Assembly: GCF_010389155.1 (NCBI RefSeq)
Contig: NC_057769.1
Coordinates: 19,902,735-19,966,734 of the forward strand
Direction: 5' to 3'
DNA: 64,000 nucleotides
Origin: Erigeron canadensis
Taxonomy: Eukaryota > Streptophyta > Magnoliopsida > Asterales > Asteraceae
Shown piece after piece: positions 42,992 to 55,328 of the stretch; position 1 is the first letter of the stretch; each line of letters starts with the position of its first letter. The notes beneath the pieces are model-generated. The model searched no databases. It saw nothing but the letters and a program-made list of their open reading frames with translations, and had not been told where the DNA came from. The translations under genes and the position numbers were made by a program.

Positions 42992-45150
42992 TGACGTGTT
43001 TTATATTTGAGAAAAACAAAATGATTTTTAATTATGAAACTAACACTGGTTTTTAAATTTATAAAATGTTGTACAATTGAATACCTCAAACTAAACACAC
43101 AATTATGGGCAGAGAACCCGGTCAGGTGATATAGGATCGTTCGTAGGGACGCTTGCACTACCTTAATCTAATTAATATGTAATTCTAGCGGTTGTGGGTT
43201 GTCACGATTTCTTATTTAAACTACTAAAACTAATTAAAAGCAAAATACCGAGAAGCTTCTTTTAGACTAGTACTAAAATTGTAAAGCAGGAAACAATAAT
43301 TAAAAATAAATACTTGTTTGGCATCGCAGATAACATGCATATGACAATTATAATCCTATTTATTGCTAATCTGTTGGAATACTTTTTCACGGCTTAGATT
43401 CTTGTTAGATTCACTTTACCTATGTAAATAGTGTTGTCATTAGACTCATACTATTCAATAAACAAATTCTCGTAAGATTCATTGTTTAAGCTTTATTACC
43501 TAAGTTTGTGACACTGATTCATCTTTAACTATACCCGGCTCTTAAGCCATAACCAGATAATAATTCCCTCCAGTGACCATAATGCACATTTCCATGTCAC
43601 TAGATCGCGTCTAACATTGTTAAGCTTCATGTTCAAATTTCTAATTACTATTGTTTTGGATCCGTCCGTTAGAACTGAATCACCTTTTACATCTATTTAT
43701 ATACCGATTACTGTTTTCCATCTTAGCATATTCGTCATAGTGTATGATCATAGACAACCATCAGAAGTAAACTAATATATCCAGATATAGAACCTTTAAT
43801 AACATGAAGAACTTTTTAACCATGGATATATGAAAAACAGTAATCACAATCCAACAGATCTAACAAATAAAATAAGATAAATAATATCTACATGATCACA
43901 TCAATCGAAACAAATATTCAGCCTACTAGCAAGACATTATTAAAGGAATAACAAAGTCTGAAAAGATGAAAGACATTGTTTACCAACTAGAAAGTAAATA
44001 AAAATGAAAGATCTAGGTTGAAGATGAAGATCAAGAGGTGTCAAAAGCTCCACATCCTCCTGGAAATCTGAAATTTTTGACCTAGGTTTCGTAGTTGTCG
44101 ACTAGGGTTGCTGATGTGAAATTCCCAGGGTTAAGGCTGAGTCAACTCACAAAAACAAAAGCACAACGGAACAAGAACAACTAGATAAAATAAACAAGGA
44201 TAGATAAGAATCTAATACTTGACTCGTAATGGACTGAACCACCAGAATCAAATACAAGAAACACTCCAAAACCACCACTATATTTGATAAAGGTTGAGCC
44301 ACCACAAATACAAATAAAAGTAATGAAGATTTTAAGATCTCACCACAATAATCTATAAAGGCAAAGCCACCAAGATTAAAGATCCATAAAGGTAAAGAAG
44401 ATTTTCAAATGAATAGAATTCAGCTCTATCAAACTTTTATAAAACACACTCTCCTTTTTACAATAGAAAGGCAGCCTCTATTAATAGAGGAAATACAAGA
44501 GACAAGGAATATTCTACCCTAGACAACTAGGGTAGTGGTTGTTCTCTCTCTGGTCTCCACTTGTCTTCTTCCTCCCCCACGATCAGGTTTCACCAAAACA
44601 ATACAAAAACAATAACTGAATTCTTATACTTATTCAAAGAACCATCTAGAACAGCCACACATACGTGCTAATCACATGGCTTGACCTGGTTATTGAAAAC
44701 ATCAAAACAGATAAGTGTTTGAAAATCCCAAGCTGATTCAGTTCCAAGCTGACTCTGCCCAAGCTGACCCAGACTGGACATCCCAAGCTGACTCTTCTTC
44801 CAAGTTGACCCAGATTGAACGAATTTGCGAGCTGATCCTCAAACTTCCTCCACATTTCAGTCTTCCCACTTAAGTAAAGTGAATCCTAAGGGGCAAATAG
44901 GATCACCAATCATCTTCCCAAAGTGTGCCATCGATGGAAACATCATCATGGCCTGAGCTGAGTCCAAGCTGACTCGGTCTGAGTTGAGTTGAGGACAACT
45001 CAGGGGCAATTTCGTATCATCTGCACTCCCTGCCCCCTCTTAGGGTTTGAGGGTTTCTTGTTTTATTTAAAAGGGCAAAAGGTCGAGTCTGGACCAGGGC
45101 CGGCCAGCAGCACTAGGAGTGGCTCTAGCGGCACTGGGGTCTTCAGATGG
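42992..45150 (-). repeat. Element E 5' LTR (split by solo LTR F; right end uncertain)
   Basis: Non-coding sequence begins TGACGTGTTTTAT next to the primer site and contains the leader-like GATCGTTCGTAGGGACGC. After the F insertion (44109-45041) it continues with TAGGGTTTGAGGGTTTC and a TATA-like TATTTAAAAGGG complement at about 45064-45075. The right end is not resolved; the similarity block shared with 34125 starts near 45150. Confidence 0.5.
44104..45046 (-). mobile_element. Solo LTR F with adjoining polypurine remnant
   Basis: A 917-bp LTR (44109-45025) runs TGCTGATGTGAAAT to GTATCATCTGCA, with inverted ends matching at seven of eight bases. It is related to the CRM-like LTR (both have CCACCACTAT, TTTGATAAAGG and AGCCACCACAAA). 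After the LTR come 16 pyrimidine-rich bases (CTCCCTGCCCCCTCTT), then AGGGT, which also precedes the LTR at 44104-44108. Confidence 0.65.
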
Positions 45151-45690
45151 TGAGGCTAGCGGCAATAGCTGCTCTTGCGTCTTCTCGATTTGCTTTGTTC
45201 GACCCCCGTTTTGCCTCCTTGTGTCTTGTAACTTCATCGGCCTTCATGTTGAGTTGATAGATGTCATTCACCTTCACTCGCATCTTCCATGAACCTGCAT
45301 TTATATCGAATACATTAAGTACCAATAGTTCACGAATATTAACTCATTTAGACATTAAAATGTAGCCTAATTATGAGGGAAATTATCACAAAATGAACGC
45401 TCATCAATAATGAATCTAGAAATTCATTTTTAAGTACAACATCATCTTTAATTATGTTTATACAAATTAAGTCATTTACAAGTGCATTGAATCGGGCATG
45501 AGTGTCAGTGAGGGATTCATTCTTTTATGCAAAGAATCTTTCATACCTTCTAGTTCAGGTAGTCTTGGTAGACTCCGTAGAAGTTGCACATCCCTCAAAC
45601 ATGACAATCAAAGTTTCCCACATTTTCTTAGCACTAGGGTAGTGTCTAATGGCTTCATAGATAGGATCTTGGCACAACTTGGACAATAAA
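45150..45690 (-). pseudogene. Copia gag fragment, copy 2
   Basis: This is a paralogue of 34125-34660 in the same orientation, with small indels (for example GGTAGTCTTGGTAGACTCC versus GGTAGACTCC). The frame 45143-45325 ends in a charged stretch (RHKEAKRGSNKANREDARA). The gag motif corresponding to KNESLTDTH is present at about 45500-45530. Similarity stops at about 45657. Confidence 0.65.
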
Positions 45691-46320
45691 TTTCCTGGCC
45701 TTTACATCCAAGTTGATACTCTTATCCTCATCACCCCAATCATCTTTGGGTTTGATAACAACTCTAACATTTGGTGAAGGATCAAGTTATGTATATTCTG
45801 CTTTGATACCACCTGATAAACAAAATAAACAGGATGGTCTAATATGTCTCAAAGACTTGTTTTAAACAGGATGATAAACAAAATAGACATGGTTTAAACC
45901 AAAAATAAACAAAATAAAAAGAGAAAGATCAAGTTAAATGTATTACAAAACCACTTCTCTGATACCTCCTGATAGGTCCCCAAGGAGATAATAGGATGGT
46001 TTAATATGTCTCAAAGAGTTGTAGAGGGAGGTGAATACAACTTTTAAACTTAATACAACTTTTAAGTCAATTTAATGCGGATTATAACTTATCTTAACAT
46101 GTTTCTCCAAAATCAGTCTTAGTAATGTAACAATAAAGGATAAATAACAGAATATTAAAGACAATAAGGTAAAGTACAGTCCGAGAAAAAAGTGCAAGCT
46201 GATTTCAACTTATTCTTTTATTGATGAATAAAAAAAATACAAGTAGTTGTGAAATAGATTAGCCTACCAATCTAACTATTTGGTTGAATAGCCAGTTACA
46301 ACTCTGTATAATAACTCTAC
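45691..46320 (-). pseudogene. Copia 5' end: gag start, primer site, LTR remnants
   Basis: 45700-45790 encodes KPKDDWGDEDKSINLDVKA on the minus strand, an early gag segment. GCTTTGATACCACC at about 45812 is a degenerate iMet primer site (complement) followed by TGATAAACAAA, the probable LTR edge. A second CTCTGATACC with TGATAGG follows at about 45958. The words AGGATGGT-TAATATGTCTCAAAGA occur twice (45831 and 45991), so the LTR end is locally duplicated. No gene is seen from 46030 to 46320. Confidence 0.45.
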
Positions 46321-46670
46321 TACCCTAAGATGAGTACAACACGAATCGTAATCACGCAGTTGTTGTTGTTGTATCTACAAAAATTGTGAACAACAGCTAC
46401 CAACAACCATGTATTCCGCTTCACACAATGAAATTGCAATGTTGTCTGCTTTTTACACTGCCATGATACCATTCTCCCCCCTAAGAACTGGCATCTACCA
46501 GTTGTTGATTTCCTATCAAAATTACATCCACCATAATCTGAGTTTGTATAAGCAAGAAAATCAAAGTCTCCTAAAACTGGATACCATAATACTAACATCG
46601 TTGCCCTTTAAGGTAACGTAAGATTCTCTTAACAGCTTTCATATGGATTTCTTTCGGACACAACTGATAA
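46321..46670 (-). pseudogene. Copia RT tail and RNase H fragment
   Basis: The minus strand reads PKEIHMKAVKRILRYLKG, then DFLAYTNSDYGGCNFDRKS, TTGRCQFLGGRMVSWQCKKQ. This is the RT/RNase H junction and N-terminal RNase H with its Asp (usual SDADYAG). Frameshifts after KKQT break the Glu-containing helix. Confidence 0.8.
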
Positions 46671-47251
46671 AGAGCACAAATACAAATTTAAAATTAAATC
46701 ATTCTCTTTACTATAGATTAGCAAGATGATGTTGTCTTCTATAGTAATAACTTTCCATCGAAACATAAAAAAAAATAACACAATACTAATAAAAAAAAAC
46801 ATTCAAAAAGATTATAGATGAAGCAAAGATAGATGTTAGCGATTCAATGAAATGACTCTTCTTATTAACAGAAGATTCATTGGTATCACTAGACTTCCTT
46901 TTTCTCTCAACAGTTTGACTTGAGGATCCTTCCATGTCGTTCTGATCCAGACAATTTCTTTTGAAAATGCTCCCTGACTAAGGAATCATTCAACACTAAC
47001 CACTATTGTTTAGGAGTCAAAATCAACGGAGTAACTCTTTCAATGCTAGGCATACATTCGACACTACCAACTTCTACTCTCCGTACTTTGTCAACTAGAA
47101 TTCAAGGTACACAATCAATTAGAAATTCTCTTTCTGTAAACACTCGAGCATTACCTTTTAGAGTAAAATGTTTAAGATAAACAATTTCCTTTTCTGACTT
47201 AGATTGCTCTTTATCATAAATAGAGAAATTATTAAACAAATTGTGATTCGG
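46671..47251 (-). pseudogene. Decayed copia internal sequence
   Basis: The minus frame in 46930-47240 includes SIERVTPLILTPKQ and GNARVFTEREFLIDCVP with stops. It lies directly downstream of the protease, where integrase would be expected. No integrase catalytic motif is visible, so most of integrase and RT is missing. 46671-46870 is AT-rich with nothing recognisable. Confidence 0.4.
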
Positions 47252-47539
47252 TTATTCCACTAGATGCACATTTTCAGTAGTAATCTTGCTATTGGTAACC
47301 TTTCCCATTCCGGAAATATCGCCACCCTTAGCACCAGCAAATCCGATATATGCACCCAAAACATTTACAAAATTAGTTAGCAGCTTCTTATCTCCTGTCA
47401 TGTGCCTTGAGCATCTGCTATCGACAATCCATAAACTTGCGATTTTCCTTAGCAGCTCCTTCTGTTTTGGTGATTCAAGATTTGCCATGAAATTGACAAG
47501 ATCTTCTGTACTCAAATTTTTTGGTATGTCTACTTTCAC
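47252..47539 (-). pseudogene. Copia protease
   Basis: Protease box LWIVDSRCSRHMTGDKKLL, then FAGAKGGDISGMGKVTN and ENVHLVE, where copia elements have VLYVEGLKHNLLS. The Gly of DSG is replaced by Arg, as in element A. Upstream residues are a gag-protease linker. Confidence 0.82.
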
Positions 47540-48309
47540 TTCTTCCTTGACTTCATCCTATGATTTTTTAGCTTTTTCAGAAACAACTTCTAAACATTTC
47601 ATTTTTGTTTGAGCGACTTGCTTCTACTTCGACTTCCTCATCAGTGATACCATGAATTATAGCATCATCATCCCTATCAGTGTAATATGTGTAATCAAAT
47701 GATGTATCCAGAGTACTATCTCAATTACTCCAGCATCATAATGAATCTCGGCTAAGTATTCTTGATGGGATCTTCAGCATTACTACTACCCCAATTATAT
47801 GTTCCATCACTCTAAACAACCAAAGCTCTTGAATTATCAACAATTCCTGAGTTTTGATTTCCAGAATTACTATACTGCAGATTCTGATTCTGTTTCTGAT
47901 TGTTATATCCACTTTGATTAAAGTTATGTCTATTAGCCGATGAGTTGTTGTCACGTCATGGTCTCTGGCATTCTCTAGCAAAAATGACAAAAACCATCAC
48001 AATTGAAGATTTAACCTTTGACTTGTTAAACCCCAACTTTCCATCATCCATCTTTCTACCAGTTCTATCAGCAAATCTCTGAACCCTTAAGGTCAACACA
48101 ACAAGCTGCCAATTTAAATCCATTTAATTTAAGTCATCTGGATCAACTTGTTTGCAGTCTTCTCTTGCAAGATATGGATCAACCAGCTTTCCTTCAATCA
48201 CCTTCTATTGAGTAGCACCAAATGAAGTGTGCATGCCTAGATGTCCTTCAGCAGATCGACTATTCATAGGTAACTTCCACTTGGAGAATTAACTGTCTGA
48301 TTTCCCTTA
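47540..48309 (-). pseudogene. Copia gag, C-terminal part
   Basis: On the minus strand, stop-interrupted frames read DLNWQLVVLTLRVQRFADRTGRK and a broken knuckle near 47975-48010 (CDGFCHFC). This resembles the linker-plus-knuckle region of copia gag. It is interrupted at 48310 by a MITE and continues at 48567. Confidence 0.55.
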
Positions 48310-48566
48310 TACTCCCTTCATCCCACTAAACGTGTCATATTTTGAAATTTCAAAGTCTTCCATTATAAACTTTGATCTTATATATTTTGATTTGTGTTAT
48401 ATAATACTCGATAAAAGGTACATGAATTGATTGAGTTTTGAATGAATATTTTATTGATATAATTTTCATCATGTTATATAAACACAAATCAAAAAATTTC
48501 ATGTGAAAGTTTATGAAGGAAGACTTTGAAAATTCAAAATATGACACATTTGGTGGGACGGGAGTA
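48310..48566. mobile_element. Stowaway-type MITE
   Basis: This 253-bp element (48312-48564) has terminal inverted repeats CTCCCTTCATCCCAC and GTGGGACGGGAG with extended inner pairing (CTAAACGTGTCATATTTTGAA with TTCAAAATATGACACATTTG). It is flanked by TA on both sides. CTCCCT-CRTCCC with TA duplication is the Stowaway signature. It has no coding capacity. It splits the copia gag. Confidence 0.92.
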
Positions 48567-48830
48567 TGACTTAATAGCACAATCTGGAGAAGATACACTA
48601 TTGACATTCTTTTCAGAGTTCATGATCAAACCTTGGTTTTCATTTTCTCCACTGAAAAATGCAGTCACATCACCATTAGTTACTGATGTTGGTGTCAGTG
48701 TTTTTCCATGATATAATTCAGGCCTTAGAACAAAATCACTCTGACCAGTATTCTTGGTTTTCCTCTTCATGTCCTGAGCCCTCAGCTTATTAATAACTTC
48801 ATGCAGAGTCTAATTTGGTAAATTTAGGAT
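48567..48830 (-). pseudogene. Copia gag fragment right of the MITE
   Basis: The minus frame 48534-48770 with upstream residues reads LHEVINKLRAQDMKRKTKN, a segment typical of copia gag C-terminal halves, then a Ser/Asn-rich linker. It is contiguous with 47540-48309 once the MITE is removed. Confidence 0.6.
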
Positions 48831-49122
48831 TTTTTTGAATGGAAGTAACTAGGGATGAGCATTTGAACCGAAACCTGTGACTCGGACCAACACGACCCGC
48901 CCGACACCAGACAGGCCGGTTCTCGGTTTATAACTTTAGTGATTCTCGGTTCAGGCCGGGTCAAAACCCGCGGTTTGGCGGTTTGACCCTGTAAAACCCG
49001 TGAAACACAAACTTAACTACTTTGAGTGTTAGATATCTTGGGCTAAGTGATACTCGGGCTTTTGAGTTTGGAGTCCAAAAAACTTGCAGACATCCCACAA
49101 CTCAAAACACTCATAGATGGGT
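48831..49122. other. Possible hAT-like MITE remnant
   Basis: TAGGGATGAGCATTTG at about 48851 followed by a GC-rich block with GGTTCAGGCCGGGTCAAAACC resembles small non-autonomous hAT elements of plants. The other terminal repeat and an 8-bp duplication were not found. No gene is seen. Confidence 0.25.
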
Positions 49123-52100
49123 TGGACTGTAACACCCTGACAAAGGCAGAAACACGAAGTGCCACTGAACGACATGGTACAAAACATTTAAATATAAAAC
49201 ATCAACATAAAGTCCCAAATGACATTCAAATTCAAAAGATTACAAGTTCAAGTTGAAGTTTAAATCCATTACATAACCACAAATCCATAATCAAAAGATA
49301 AATTGTTTGCATTACAAACCGTCAAGTACTCAACATATTGAGCAATCAAAGAGGTGGTCTTGCTACGAACCTATTGCTCTAAACCTAAAAACCATGAAGA
49401 AAAAGTGTCAACTACGAGAGTTGAATGAGTTGATAGGTTTTAACTAACAACGTGTTCATATTCCAACCATATTCAAGGATAATAAGTCACAAAAACTTTC
49501 AAGTATTCCTTCATAATATTCATACCCAATCCGTATGTTCAAATCATAATCTCCAAACATATTAATATCGATTTCATTTAGCCACAAAGGCATAATTTAA
49601 ATAATTTTGATGAGTAAATGCTTGAGCCACTACTACTACCATTTCATGTCCCAACAATATATTATTTCATTTCATAGCACAAGCTGTCAATCAAGTGCTT
49701 TAATTACAATTGGGGTCGCGCCATGGAGACGACCATTTAAATTTAAGGTAGCTAGAGCACCGCTCTGGTCGGACTGGAAGTGAAGGTCGTCACGAAGGCA
49801 ACCAACATTCCACCGTTACGCTCTGGGTGAGTGGACGACTCCTAGTTGCGCAACCCTCTAACTACAGGCCTCCCCTTTCGGAGTAAATAGTAGTGTACCG
49901 AAATATAACAATTTGACAGAACTGAAGCTCATCATATAACATTTATCACATTGAACATACATCATAATTCCATTCCATAATCATACTATCAAGAATCATT
50001 TCTTATATAGAAAGCAATTTCATTTATTTATCATGATTTTCACCCCGAAAGTTAAACACATAAAATAGTTTGAAAGGGGGCTATGACTCAATTGATTCGG
50101 GTGAGAGAAGGGGCTGATCAAAAGCGAGATCTTCGGCTAGTGGTGTCGTTCCCTAAGCAAGCCTAAACCATGGTATTTAAGTATACACAACGTAAGTGTG
50201 TGTTACATGAACTAGTAAGCTAGATCATGAGATGTATGCTAGTAGACTTGCCCATCTTTGTTTGTTGTTTAATTATGGAATTCAAGTGTATTTTATAGCT
50301 CACATTATTTGGTTAGAAGATATTTGGTGGTGAAGATCATTTCTCATTATACGATTTTGTACGTTTATTGGAGTTTGGGTAGTTTGGCTTTGATTTATAT
50401 AACTTTTATCGTATACTTTGTTTAATAATAATATTTGACATTTGTGATCTTATAATATGGATGTTGATGAATATTTCTGATTTATATTTATTTATTCAAT
50501 TTAACATTATTTAATTAATTATTTATTCATTTTATTGATTTATTAATTAAATAATTCCTTATAATTACTTATAAGTTCTTAAATTGCCTTTAAAATTTAT
50601 GGATAATTATTTTGTGATCATATACTGATATATATGCTTTTTAATTTATAATATTATGATTTGTACATTTATTTGTGCATTATTTTTAATTAATTCAATA
50701 ATTGTGATTAATTAGTGATTTTTACTTAATTATTTACTTTTAAATCATATAACACTTGTTTCTTAGCTTTTAATTATTTTTCTATAGTAAGTTTAAATTA
50801 CTTTACCATTGGTTATGTAAATTTAATCAAGTTCATGATTTACATAATTTATTTATTAATTTATATATCTTTTAATTTCCATTTAAATTCATTTAATCAC
50901 AAAAATACTTAGAAATCACCATACAATCTTTTATCCAAAAATCCCAGACCTTTCTAGGCAACTTTTAACATGTCAAGTTCATATAATTTCAACCTCTCTC
51001 GTGTCTTGCTTATTTGAGGACTTTAAGCATGAAAATCGTTTAATTAGTGTTTTTAGCCTCATCTCTTAAGCAATTTAAGCACTTCAAATTGGATTTTTGT
51101 ACTTGTTTCATAATTTCCATAAAGTTCATCATATTTTGATAATCCAAGTCGTGCTAGTGGTGGTGGTGTGATATGGGCAATTTTGTGCTTTCGGTTAGTG
51201 ATTAATTGACCCGAAAAGGTGATTTTTGAGCCTTTTAGTGTCATGAACCATACAAGTTGAGTTTCTATAATATTATATCACTTTTTCACAGTAACTTTGT
51301 GATATTTTGAAGATCATTCGAGTATGGTGCATGTGTGTGCTAAATGTGCATTTTTACATATTTTCGGTTCATGATTTCAACCTTATAACCACTTGTTTTG
51401 CTTCAATCTTTATATCCATCATATTTTATGAATTTTTCCAGATTTTTAACATCAAGATTAACATATTTTTCAGTTATGACAAGTCCATATTCATCTCATA
51501 ATCCAACAAAAGATTCAACCTTCTTAAATCTAACATGCATGTAATTATCTCACCATTTAACTACAAAATCTTTATCATACTTTTATTTAACAATGTAAAA
51601 ATATTCTTTTCTTCAAAAATTCCAGAAATATACACATAAAAATTATATAGAAACATATTCATCTTCCATGCAAAAAGTCTCTTTATAAACTATTATCATA
51701 TAACAACACTTTTTGATGCAAACTTTTATAGATCTAATATTCAACAATAAAAAGTCTACTTTTCTATAAAATTTCCGGAAATTATATCTTCAAAATATAC
51801 AAAAATATAACCATCTTTCAAAGGAAAAATCACTTTAAAAGCTATTTAATCTATAACTACACTTTTGGGTCTTAAACTAGTTAAATCCTTGGATCTTTCT
51901 TCATAGATTCAACATGCATGAGCATGGAAAGAAAGATCCTATCACCTTTGCCCTCATCAAGTGTATATTTAAAAGAAAACATGAAGAAAATATGAACTTT
52001 TGATAAAACCTTCTAATATGAACAAGAACAATACTAATCTAGTAGAAAGGATGAAAATTTATACCCTTGAAGAACACTTTTTGATGAAAAATGATGCAGA

Positions 52101-53026
52101 TTTTCGTGGCCTCCAAACCCTTATAATACCCTTACTTTATGCTAAAAACAACCCTTAATCTATTGCTTACTATAATCCTTGCTTATTCCATAACAATCCT
52201 TATTATTAATATAGTTTAAGTATGATTTTTCCTTGTGTTTTTCCCCTTATTTGATCCAAAAATAAGGAGAAAAGGAGGGAGGAGAAGTTTTTCTTGAGAG
52301 GAGATAAGTTGGTGTGTGAAGAGTGTGTAAAGTGAGAGTTTCAAGAATGAGATTAAAGGTGAAATTTGAAATGAAGTGGTGAGAGTGTGTGTGTGAGGGG
52401 GGACAGCCAAATGGGGGGTATTGAAGGGGTTTTCCTTTTTATTTTATTTATAAATTTGTAGTATATTTGTATAAGATGTGTGTATATATTTTGTAAGAGT
52501 ATTTGTATTTATTAGTAGTGTAAGTTAAGTATTTATCCTATTATATGTACATGTATGTGTATCGTGTATATATGTATGTATGCATATATTTTTGGTGTTT
52601 TAATTTGCTACATAGCTCATTGGTTGTATTTTTGTATTTATATTAGGCACATAAATATATACTTATTATTATTTAACCACTTTTATGTACTTTAGGAGTT
52701 ATAATTATTTTTAAGATTGCTCATGGTATTTCCATGTCCAAATAATATTTAGTTGGCTTGATGATTAAATTGTTGGACATTTATAAGAATTTTTTATTGT
52801 TAGTTCAACTTGTGAGACCTACTTTATTACTTATAGTTTGATTGAATAGTAATAAAATTTTTGTTCAATGGTAATGATTAAATTAAATTTAGAATTAAAC
52901 ACTAGCTTTGAATTGCTAATTTAGGGGCATTATCTACTAGCTTCAAGTATAACTATGGCTTGTGAGATTATAGACAACATAACTAGCACATATAATATAA
53001 TTAAAAAGTAGGGTTGTTACATGGAA
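49123..53026 (-). mobile_element. J1, 3.9-kb solo-LTR-like element
   Basis: It begins TGTAACACCCTGAC (49128) and ends GGGTTGTTACA (53021). Flanks TGGAC and TGGAA are a probable 5-bp duplication with one change. It is the same family as J2, in opposite orientation, and has no pol or gag. A GC-richer block at about 49705-49905 and a second at 50041-50090 (CACCCCGAAAGT, GGGGGCTATGACTCA) are conserved with J2. A TATA-like ATTTATAAAT at about 52446 next to a purine-rich leader (52250-52440) fits minus-strand transcription. Probably a solo LTR of a large gypsy element. Confidence 0.72.
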
Positions 53027-54060
53027 TATATATATATATATCGATGAAGAAGGTAGATTGATAAATAATGAAAGATAAAAGAGATATATTACATGTGAAT
53101 TGACCAGAAAGTGTTGTAAAACTGAATCTTTTTGAACTTGCTCCATCTTTAATAATCATTAGAAACATTAAAAGCTATAAATGGAAGAAAGAAATTGCTC
53201 CATCTTTTATTGAAAATGATACACAATAAGAAATAAAACAGAGAAGTGAGAGAAGGTTGTCACATTGTGATTTTTTTTATTTTTTTATCTTTTATTATGT
53301 ACTTTTGGTGTTACTAGCTTGTACTCAATCTACTATGTATATTTATTATTAGGCGCAGGTCCTTTGCCCTCCATTAGAGATAAAAATAGAGAATTTGGCC
53401 ATAAGTACAATAGGACCACAAATGACTTCATCTCTTAAGGACCATGTAAGTATGACCACTTTTATTTTTTACTCTTTTTTTTATTTTATTTGTAGAAGTC
53501 TTATATTTTAGTTTTAGTTTTTAGCATTAATAACTTAGTATGTGTTTCATAAAAATAGTTATTTTTTATACACTTTTATTTTAGGTAGTATTAAATAAAG
53601 TGATATGATATTTATTTTTATAAACTACAATGAGCAAAATAGTGATAGTTTACATCATTACAATTAATGTGAAGTTGATTTGACCTCAATGTCTTGAAAT
53701 AAATATATTATGTTATCTTTATATATATCTTCCATACAAACATACAAATGAATACAAAAAATTTAAAAAAAAATAGAAAAAAAAGTTTAATGAACTTGAT
53801 CATATAACATCTTGGTAAAATAAATGACGAGCGCATCAGATTTTCCTACTGATTAGGTATCATCTTTGATCTTACCAATATGTAATTCATATTTGATCTT
53901 ATGTTTATTTGTTTCTTTAATCATGCATTTTAATTAACTTTCATATATTATATCATTTTTATATACATATGTATATGATTTTTATCTTAGATTTTTTCAA
54001 TTAACTACCTTTATATTTGTAATTTTATGAAATTATAATAGTGTTGTTCGTAGTTAACTA
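53027..54060. other. AT-rich intergenic sequence
   Basis: No gene or element is recognised. It contains an AT dinucleotide run at about 53029-53041 and several poly-A/T runs. It is the pre-insertion flank of LINE-3. Confidence 0.5.
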
Positions 54061-54123
54061 TATTTTGGATAATGGGATACCCCTGTAAATTTTATACCAT
54101 CACCAAAATCAATACAAGACAAG

Positions 54124-54175
54124 TAGTATGGTTGAAATACCATACTAGTTCATACGTATGACATGCCATACATAT
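54124..54175 (-). ncRNA. LINE-3 3'-UTR double hairpin
   Basis: Hairpin a (54124-54147) pairs TAGTATGGT with ACCATACTA around six bases. Hairpin b (54152-54175) pairs ATACGTATG with CATACATAT around ACATGC. The single non-Watson-Crick pair in b becomes U-G in the minus-strand transcript. Corresponding structures are at 26339-26388 (LINE-1) and 26659-26710 (LINE-2). Confidence 0.75.
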
Positions 54176-54262
54176 GTAATCACTTTAAAACGACTAGCCT
54201 CACTATCTAGAAAAACAAAAAAAACAACAGCTAGTAACTATTCCTAATCTTTAAGCACTCCA

Positions 54263-55328
54263 TTATGCATCATAAATCACCAAATGCCTCGGCATATTCC
54301 AAACTTCTACCATCCGATTAGCTTGTATTGTATTCTTGAAACGTAAAGTAACGAGCTTCAGACGGACATTAGTGGCAATAATATCAGACAACTGTGATAC
54401 ATTCCTAGTCTTATTCGAAAAAAGTCTTCTATTTCTTTCTTGCCAAAGAAAATACGCCATAGCAGCCATTAAAAGCTTCCCAATAGCAGATTTAGCTGAA
54501 TTGGACTTCCTTTTTACAATCAGCCAGTTTACAATATCCTCCCAAACTGGTTGGACGTGTTGTAGTTGAGCCAAATGCCGAATAGACTTCCAAACCTGTG
54601 AAGAATAAGAACATTCAACAAACAAATGGTTATGTGAATCCGGTCCTTGTTGACAAAAAGGACAGCAAACAAGGTTGAAATTCATATTTCCCTTCGCACT
54701 CCATTTCATGATTTTATCTTGGGTCTTCAACTTTCGAAGGAATATCAGCCATAATAAGAAAGAATGCCTCGGAATCATTTGTTTGAACCAAACAGCTCGC
54801 CCAATCCATCTTTGGATGTTGCTGTCTTAAAGTGTTCCACATAACACTCGAAGAAAAATCAGCCTTATTCCCATCTTTATCTTTCCAATAGATCACATTA
54901 GGTACATTCGACCTCAAAAAAATGACAGGTATACTGTTTAACACCGGATAAACATCCAACCAAGCAACCGGCCAAATCCAAGTTCCATTTGACACAAGGT
55001 CATTCACATTCATTTGTAATGAGAAACCCGCCCTCATAATATCACGGTTAGACACAATATTCCGTATAGGGCATTTTTCATTCCACATATCAAACCAAAC
55101 CGAAGTACTCATACCATTACCAATGTCAGACCATATGAAAGGACGTACCTGATCCCGAAGTTGTAATAACTTACGCCATCCCCAGCTGCAATTATTAGGA
55201 ATAGGAACATCCCAAAGACTTCAGTTGGCAAGTCTATATGAGTGAATCCATTTTACCCATAGCGATACTCTATTATCCAGTAAACTCCAAATATGGGTGG
55301 TCATTAGAGCATTGTTGACATCATGTAT
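54263..55328 (-). pseudogene. LINE-3 zf-RVT C-terminal domain
   Basis: 54714-55112 reads SVWFDMWNEKCPIRNIVSNR and WIWPVAWLDVYPVLNSIPV. 54263-54778 reads MIPRHSFLLWLIFLRKLKTQ, the zinc cluster CCPFCQQGPDSHNHLFVEC, then YFLWQERNRRLFSNKT. A frameshift near 54780 separates the two. Stops at about 55220 (TGA where Arg CGA is likely) and at 55329 cut it off from RT. Confidence 0.85.

Noticed and set aside
53029..53041. AT repeat next to J1 as a telomeric or origin-like element
   Set aside because: It is a simple dinucleotide microsatellite in AT-rich sequence with no other feature.
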